Origin: Synechococcales cyanobacterium 340R_concoct_173_sub
Lineage (GTDB): Bacteria; Cyanobacteriota; Cyanobacteriia; Leptolyngbyales; Leptolyngbyaceae
Direction of reading: 5' to 3'
Length of the DNA stretch: 10,970 nucleotides
Assembly (NCBI GenBank): GCA_025354065.1
Contig: JANXNM010000737.1
Span: 1-10,970 of the forward strand
A program made the position numbers and the translations under genes. Each line of letters opens with the position of its first letter. Positions within the stretch are counted from its first letter, which is position 1. Shown here piece after piece: positions 7,538 to 10,970 of the stretch. The notes beneath the pieces are model-generated. The model did no database searches. It was given only the letters and a program-made list of their open reading frames with translations, and was not told the DNA's origin.

Positions 7538-7719
7538 GAGACGCTGTGGATTTTCTGATAGACATTTGCTTTTGCAAGGCGGACCCAATCGTCTTGAAAG
7601 GAAGAAATATTGTCCGATGGCATTTGATCCAACATTCGATCGAGTACTTCAGGAAGCCGATCGCCTAACGCTTTGAGTTTTTCACCGATTCGATCGGGAA
7701 CATCAAGAATAATTTGCAT
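7534..7719 (-). CDS. Short antitoxin-like protein, probably internally deleted
   Basis: A 61-residue frame from the ATG at 7719; a TTG 30 bases further upstream is a weaker alternative. The N-terminus MQIILDVPDRIGEKLKALG and the following RLPEVLDR resemble, from memory, cyanobacterial antitoxin-like proteins of about 110-130 residues that open with a strand and an amphipathic helix. Its end, WVRLAKANVYQKI, resembles the end of the same proteins (LVRMAKA.AYLKL). The middle, which in full-length relatives carries an LPTPEE..ALRPS-type segment, appears to be missing, consistent with an in-frame deletion. No good ribosome site precedes the ATG. It lies 105 bases beyond the stop of exbD on the same strand. 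It may be a degraded gene or a naturally short relative. Confidence 0.45.
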   Translation of the reverse strand: MQIILDVPDRIGEKLKALGDRLPEVLDRMLDQMPSDNISSFQDDWVRLAKANVYQKIHSVS

Positions 7720-7824
7720 TCTGGACGCTGGAACGATTTCCCTGTGCAATAAACTGATTATAGATCACGAAACCACTGCAAATCGGCCAACACTATATAT
7801 TTTTAATTCAACATTCTAAATTCT

Positions 7825-8235
7825 TCATTCCAACGCCAGCGAAACCCGATCGCCGCCCACATCGCGCAATACTCCCAGTTTCTTGACCACTTGTTCATAT
7901 TGCAAACCCTTATCGGCTTTAAGAACAACTGCCCCTTTGGCATTCTTATTCAAATACTCCACAACCTTTTGTCCCATCGCCAGATCATCAAGCGGCTGAT
8001 TCTCCACCATAGTTTGGCCTTGCTTATTAATGCCAATCACCAATGGATCAGGTAGTGTTTCTTCCACCTTGCCTTTATCCGCACTGGGCAACGCGACGTT
8101 TTTAATCATCTTTGCCTTCGGAGCTATGGAGGCCAGTACAAAAAAAAGTAAAATCGTAACAACCACATCCATCATTGGCACCAAATTTGGCTCCGGGACC
8201 GGAGTGGCCGCCCGACGGCGATTGCGTAATCCCAT
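7825..8235 (-). CDS. exbD: Biopolymer transport protein ExbD (TolR-like)
   Basis: A 136-residue inner-membrane protein, the usual length. A short basic cytoplasmic N-terminus (RNRRR) leads to one membrane helix at about 17-36 (NLVPMMDVVVTILLFFVLAS). It carries the Asp at 23 that corresponds to the proton-conducting Asp of ExbD/TolR. The remaining 95 residues form the periplasmic domain (VIGINKQGQTMVEN; GAVVLKADKGLQYEQVV, a strand-helix pattern typical of the family). With ExbB it forms the proton-driven stator that energises a TonB-like partner. AGGAGA (complement of 8244-8249) lies 8 bases before the ATG. It is the last recognised gene of the four-gene operon, 44 bases after exbB. Confidence 0.93.
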   Translation of the reverse strand: MGLRNRRRAATPVPEPNLVPMMDVVVTILLFFVLASIAPKAKMIKNVALPSADKGKVEETLPDPLVIGINKQGQTMVENQPLDDLAMGQKVVEYLNKNAKGAVVLKADKGLQYEQVVKKLGVLRDVGGDRVSLALE

Positions 8236-8279
8236 AATAATTCTCTCCTATTCAATTTCTTAAACAACTCAACAGTAGA

Positions 8280-9035
8280 TTAATGCTGAATTCTGGCTTC
8301 ATCCTTAGGTTCGGATTGATTCCTGAATTCACTTCTAGATTCACTTCTAGATTCATCGTAGTATTGATGTTCCAGAGAAGCCCTTGCTCTTGCTTGCTCT
8401 TCCATCCGAGGTTCATACCAGCATTCACGATAGATCAGCTCTAACTCACCTCCGATTTTAGCAAAATAGCTCAACTGCTGTGAGGCAAACGATACACAAA
8501 CCCTAAGTATCAACATTGCAATAATGGCCAGAATCATCCCAGCCGCAGTCGTTGTCAGTGCTTCCCCGATCCCGGCTGCCGTTTTCCCCGTATCTACCGT
8601 TCCCGTTCCACCCATATCCAAACTGGAGAAGGTCGCCATAAGACCTGTTACCGTTCCTAGCAGCCCTAGAAGGGGACCTAATGCTACAGAAGTTTCCAGC
8701 AATTTATCACCCTTTTCCATCTTTTCAAATTCATGTTCACTTGCTGTTTCCATGGCAAGGCGAAAAGTCTCAGGGGTGGGATTCACAAGTTTTAAAGAAG
8801 CTTGCATAAAACGAGCGATCGGCTGTGCTCCAGCTTCCTTTGCTAACTGATTGGCATCAGCCAAACTATAACGCGCTGCTGCTAAAATACGGTGGGCTAT
8901 TTGATCTTCAGTGCGATAAAGATTAAACCAAAAAATGGCACGATCGATTCCAGAAGCCACGGTTGCAATGGACAATAGCCCCATAGGAATCATGGTGGGT
9001 CCACCTTTGACGGCGGTTTCAAACAATGTAGACAT
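8280..9035 (-). CDS. exbB: MotA/TolQ/ExbB proton-channel family protein
   Basis: A 251-residue membrane protein with three predicted helices: about 14-36, 117-138 and 160-182. The second and third hold the family signatures PLLGLLGTVTGLMATF and AAGIGEALTTTAAGMILAI, whose Thr and Gly residues line the channel around ExbD. The long loop between helices 1 and 2 (about 80 residues, EFEKMEKGDKLLETSVALGP at its end) is cytoplasmic. AGGA (complement of 9046-9049) lies 10 bases before the ATG. The last 45 residues are unusual: a charged tail rich in Arg, Glu and Ser (SRSESRSE) partly made by a 12-bp tandem repeat. It lies between the lipoprotein gene (38 bases) and exbD (44 bases), clearly one operon. 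TolQ-like function is an alternative name for the same mechanism. Confidence 0.93.
   Translation of the reverse strand: MSTLFETAVKGGPTMIPMGLLSIATVASGIDRAIFWFNLYRTEDQIAHRILAAARYSLADANQLAKEAGAQPIARFMQASLKLVNPTPETFRLAMETASEHEFEKMEKGDKLLETSVALGPLLGLLGTVTGLMATFSSLDMGGTGTVDTGKTAAGIGEALTTTAAGMILAIIAMLILRVCVSFASQQLSYFAKIGGELELIYRECWYEPRMEEQARARASLEHQYYDESRSESRSEFRNQSEPKDEARIQH
8328..8351. repeat. 12-bp tandem repeat in the 3' end of exbB
   Basis: Two perfect adjacent copies of TTCACTTCTAGA (8328-8339, 8340-8351), with the next four bases continuing the unit. On the coding strand each copy encodes Ser-Arg-Ser-Glu, building the charged tail of ExbB without changing the frame. Confidence 0.85.
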
Positions 9036-9073
9036 AATTACTAATTCCTAGTGAATGATTTCAGAAATAAGGG

Positions 9074-9826
9074 TTAGGAGTCGTAGGGCACATCACCAGA
9101 ATCCGCTGGTGGAGTTATCTTTTTCTCAGGGGCAATGGGTGCAGAGTTAGAACGTTTTTCAGGAGCTTCTATCGCTGGTTTTTCATTTGATTTAATCGAA
9201 TCTCCTAGCTTTGTAGATCCGGGAGCCACCACCACCATTCGTTGCCAAGTGACATCACCAGAAGAGGCGATCGCAATTTCAATCTTGTCTGGTTCTTTGA
9301 CCATAGGCATAGGCAGCTTATTCTCTTTACCCTGCCCACCCTTATCCAAGCCCTTAAGCTTGTCCGGCACAGGAGAACCCTCCGTCACCGTCACCAGTGT
9401 ACATTCAAAAGTACTGCCCAACGTCACCATTCGATAGGGCAAACTCATCGCACAATCGATCGATTCACCTTCGCCCATTTTCAACTCTTCTCGAATTGTC
9501 TTCAGGACTTGATCCATATTAAGCATTCCTTTAATACTGGGAATCTCGGCCTTGAGTTTGTCGCCATCTTCTTGGTGCTGGACCTGAATTGCAAACCCAA
9601 TCCCCGATTCAAAAATCCCAGTACAAGTAGATGCTTTACCCGAAGGCAAAACTTCTGGGCAACTCACCTGCTTCAGTGAACCCACGCCTTGCTTTATAAG
9701 TTCTTCTTTGAGCTTAGTTTCCGTCGTTTTCAGATCTAGCGATCGATCGCAGCCAATTAAACTTAACGCCAATAAAAGTAGTCCGCACGTTCGCATGAAG
9801 CCACGCTGAACAATAGAAGAAATCAT
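9074..9826 (-). CDS. Lipoprotein with two DUF4333-like modules
   Basis: A 250-residue predicted lipoprotein. A hydrophobic signal (GLLLLALSLIGC) ends in a lipobox with the lipidated Cys at 26 and Asp at +2. Two similar modules follow: residues 30-97 with Cys pair 56/68 (VSCPEVLPSGKASTCTG) and 102-198 with pair 125/142 (IDCAMSLPYRMVTLGSTFECT). Each has the helix, then xxCP...G..xxCT pattern of DUF4333. The second module holds a Gly/Lys-rich insertion at 151-178. The last 50 residues are a Pro/Lys/Ser-rich tail (APEKRSNSAPIAPEKK). No good ribosome site precedes ATG 9826; ATG 9796 would give a 16-residue signal and is equally plausible. The gene is 38 bases before exbB in the operon. Its function is unknown; it presumably works at the membrane beside the ExbB/ExbD motor. 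Confidence 0.75.
   Translation of the reverse strand: MISSIVQRGFMRTCGLLLLALSLIGCDRSLDLKTTETKLKEELIKQGVGSLKQVSCPEVLPSGKASTCTGIFESGIGFAIQVQHQEDGDKLKAEIPSIKGMLNMDQVLKTIREELKMGEGESIDCAMSLPYRMVTLGSTFECTLVTVTEGSPVPDKLKGLDKGGQGKENKLPMPMVKEPDKIEIAIASSGDVTWQRMVVVAPGSTKLGDSIKSNEKPAIEAPEKRSNSAPIAPEKKITPPADSGDVPYDS
9267..9274. repeat. HIP1 octamer GCGATCGC
   Basis: Exact HIP1 copy inside the lipoprotein gene, in codons of its second module. Confidence 0.8.
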
Positions 9827-9837
9827 TCAAAAATACG

Positions 9838-9844
9838 ATTTATA
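9838..9844 (-). promoter_or_regulatory. Possible internal -10 element before the lipoprotein gene
   Basis: TATAAAT is readable on the - strand in the 156-base gap between the TonB-like gene and the lipoprotein gene. No convincing -35 is paired with it. If real, the transcript would start close to ATG 9826, which favours translation from ATG 9796. Confidence 0.2.
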
Positions 9845-9982
9845 CGATACAGCACTCTATTATTATTCCCCACGATCAGTTCTCAGAGAAACAAGATTTG
9901 GTTAACGTTTGGTAATGACACGGATAAAGTCTTGTTTAGTATCTATTCAGCATTATCCCGATCGGAGTCGCCTGCTCTTGAA

Positions 9983-10882
9983 TTAGATCGGTGACTTTTC
10001 CCAGAGAAAGACCATTACGCTCTTGCCAGAATTAGCTTTGATTAAACTGATGTAACGAAGCGTGTTGCCCACTTTTGCTTCATACAGTTCGCCGCCGCCA
10101 TAGTCCCCCTTTTTTATAAATTTTTCAGTGAACTGTCCTTTCAAACTTGTTGCTACATCCTCCACATCCTGATTAGAAATCAATGTATTTCCCTGTGGAG
10201 AAGGTTTTACACTAAAGAAAGGCGCTGGGTCATCTAATAAACCTGCATCAGCTTCCGCTTCCGCCTCATCAGGATTTAGTGTCTTTCTAAGTCCTGCAAT
10301 TACCCCTTCAAATTTTTGAGATTCTACATCCAATTTAGATGCATCTTTCGCATCAGTTGTGGCTTTCTTTGGATCAACCTTAGATGGATCTTGACCTTTA
10401 TCACTAGGCTTATCGGACGTATTTTTTTCAGGCTTTTTCTCGTCAGTTTTTTTCTCGTCGGGTGTCTTCTTCTCTTCCTTTGGCAGTTCGGCTGGGATCT
10501 CGGCTGATTTGATGACGATCGGATTATTGGATGCCACCGTAACTTTCGGGAGTATGGTCTTCGTTGTGGTAGTGACTTTGACCTTGGGCACAGATTTAAC
10601 CAAAACCTTATCACTCAGACGTTTGAGCTTGACAGGTTCGGCGGTTTCTTTTGGTTTAACCTGAGTCTCACTGCTCAGCGGTACAAATAGTAGCAAACCA
10701 TGCAGACCTAAAGCAGTGAATAGAATGGGACGAAAAGCACTTTTTAGCCAGCCTAGAGCGATCGGTTGTTTGACTTGTTGAAAGCGATTTGATTCTTGTT
10801 TCGTATCGATCGGTTCGAGATCACCGGGCGTGAATTCAAAGATCGGGTTTTCGGTTTCAGGTGGGGGAGTAAGTTGGGTCAT
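9983..10882 (-). CDS. TonB-like energy-transducing protein with non-canonical C-terminal domain
   Basis: A 299-residue protein with TonB architecture. The cytoplasmic N-terminus is unusually long (about 48 residues). One membrane helix at about 50-69 contains LHGLLLF, whose H61-G62 recalls the His-Gly of the E. coli TonB anchor. VKLKRL follows at 84-89. A long linker (about 90-185) is rich in Lys, Pro, Glu, Asp and Thr (KKTPDEKKTDEKKPEKN) and could span the periplasm. The C-terminal 60-70 residues carry YGGGELYEAKVGNTLRYISL and end in VMVFLWEKSP. I recall similar YGGG..Y....YL.L.......LW..P ends in cyanobacterial proteins, but it lacks the canonical TonB YP..A / G.V.v.f pattern. It is first in the operon with the lipoprotein, exbB and exbD, 156 bases before the former. 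No strong ribosome site was seen. The partner receptor is not in the window. Confidence 0.7.
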   Translation of the reverse strand: MTQLTPPPETENPIFEFTPGDLEPIDTKQESNRFQQVKQPIALGWLKSAFRPILFTALGLHGLLLFVPLSSETQVKPKETAEPVKLKRLSDKVLVKSVPKVKVTTTTKTILPKVTVASNNPIVIKSAEIPAELPKEEKKTPDEKKTDEKKPEKNTSDKPSDKGQDPSKVDPKKATTDAKDASKLDVESQKFEGVIAGLRKTLNPDEAEAEADAGLLDDPAPFFSVKPSPQGNTLISNQDVEDVATSLKGQFTEKFIKKGDYGGGELYEAKVGNTLRYISLIKANSGKSVMVFLWEKSPI

Positions 10883-10970
10883 GGTGAATGATTGGAATAA
10901 TGGAACAGCACGCCTTAAACAACAGATTGAACAATACAGAACTGACTTAATCCAATAGAATTAGCCAAAT

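Larger units (their letters stand above)
7316..7824. other. Gene-poor stretch with remnants
   Basis: About 500 bases between queC and exbD, which face each other. Bases 7316-7420 and 7720-7824 are AT-rich and hold nothing I can identify; no convincing terminator hairpin was seen for either queC or the exb operon. The middle part carries, on the - strand, a short antitoxin-like frame and a fragment resembling the end of an HNH endonuclease, listed separately. The context suggests a decaying gene pair rather than a regulatory region. Confidence 0.5.

Noticed and set aside
8524..8850. A 108-codon + strand frame
   Set aside because: It lies opposite the conserved membrane core of exbB and reflects its codon pattern.
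9242..9679. A 145-codon open frame on the + strand
   Set aside because: It is antisense to the lipoprotein gene, which has a lipobox, Cys-pair modules and an operon position. The + strand product is His/Arg/Thr-rich without any recognisable motif.
10883..10970. Promoter for the TonB-like operon
   Set aside because: The leader is AT-rich, but no -35/-10 pair with acceptable spacing was found; the real promoter may lie beyond the window.

Overview
The window looks like a piece of cyanobacterial chromosome. The palindrome GCGATCGC (HIP1, typical of many cyanobacteria) occurs three times exactly, and CGATCG-containing variants are scattered through genes and spacers. Several proteins are of types common in cyanobacteria: a Uma2 nuclease, a long pentapeptide-repeat protein, a cyanobacterial-style arogenate/prephenate dehydrogenase, and an ExbB/ExbD/TonB-like cluster. 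I cannot name the genus with confidence; a filamentous, non-model cyanobacterium is a guess.

Layout. Bases 1-1284 (+) hold two tandem paralogues of a putative GT-A-type glycosyltransferase family (the first cut by the window edge), closed by a clear hairpin terminator. A lone Uma2-family nuclease gene follows (1495-2190, +), converging on tyrA (2218-3078, -); a 16-bp tandem repeat spans their junction. Divergent from tyrA is a roughly 505-residue pentapeptide-repeat protein (3151-4668, +), which converges on a small secreted protein of unknown function (4697-5164, -). A two-gene unit follows on the + strand: a cytosine-deaminase-like amidohydrolase (5306-6616) and queC (6629-7315), 12 bases apart. 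Bases 7316-7824 contain no intact recognised gene, but the - strand carries what looks like the wreck of an antitoxin/HNH-endonuclease pair.

Bases 7825-10882 (-) form a probable operon, transcribed right to left: a TonB-like membrane-anchored protein, a lipoprotein with two DUF4333-like cysteine-pair modules, ExbB, and ExbD. ExbB/ExbD form a proton-driven motor that normally energises an envelope-spanning TonB or TolA partner. The large protein at the start of the operon has the TonB layout (short cytoplasmic N-terminus, one membrane helix with a His-Gly pair, long Lys/Pro linker, small C-terminal domain), but its C-terminal domain is not canonical TonB. The lipoprotein between partner and motor is the most interesting element and may be an unrecognised accessory of a cyanobacterial energy-transduction system.

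No rRNA, tRNA, CRISPR array, insertion sequence or phage gene was seen. Family assignments rest on motifs and memory, not on a search.
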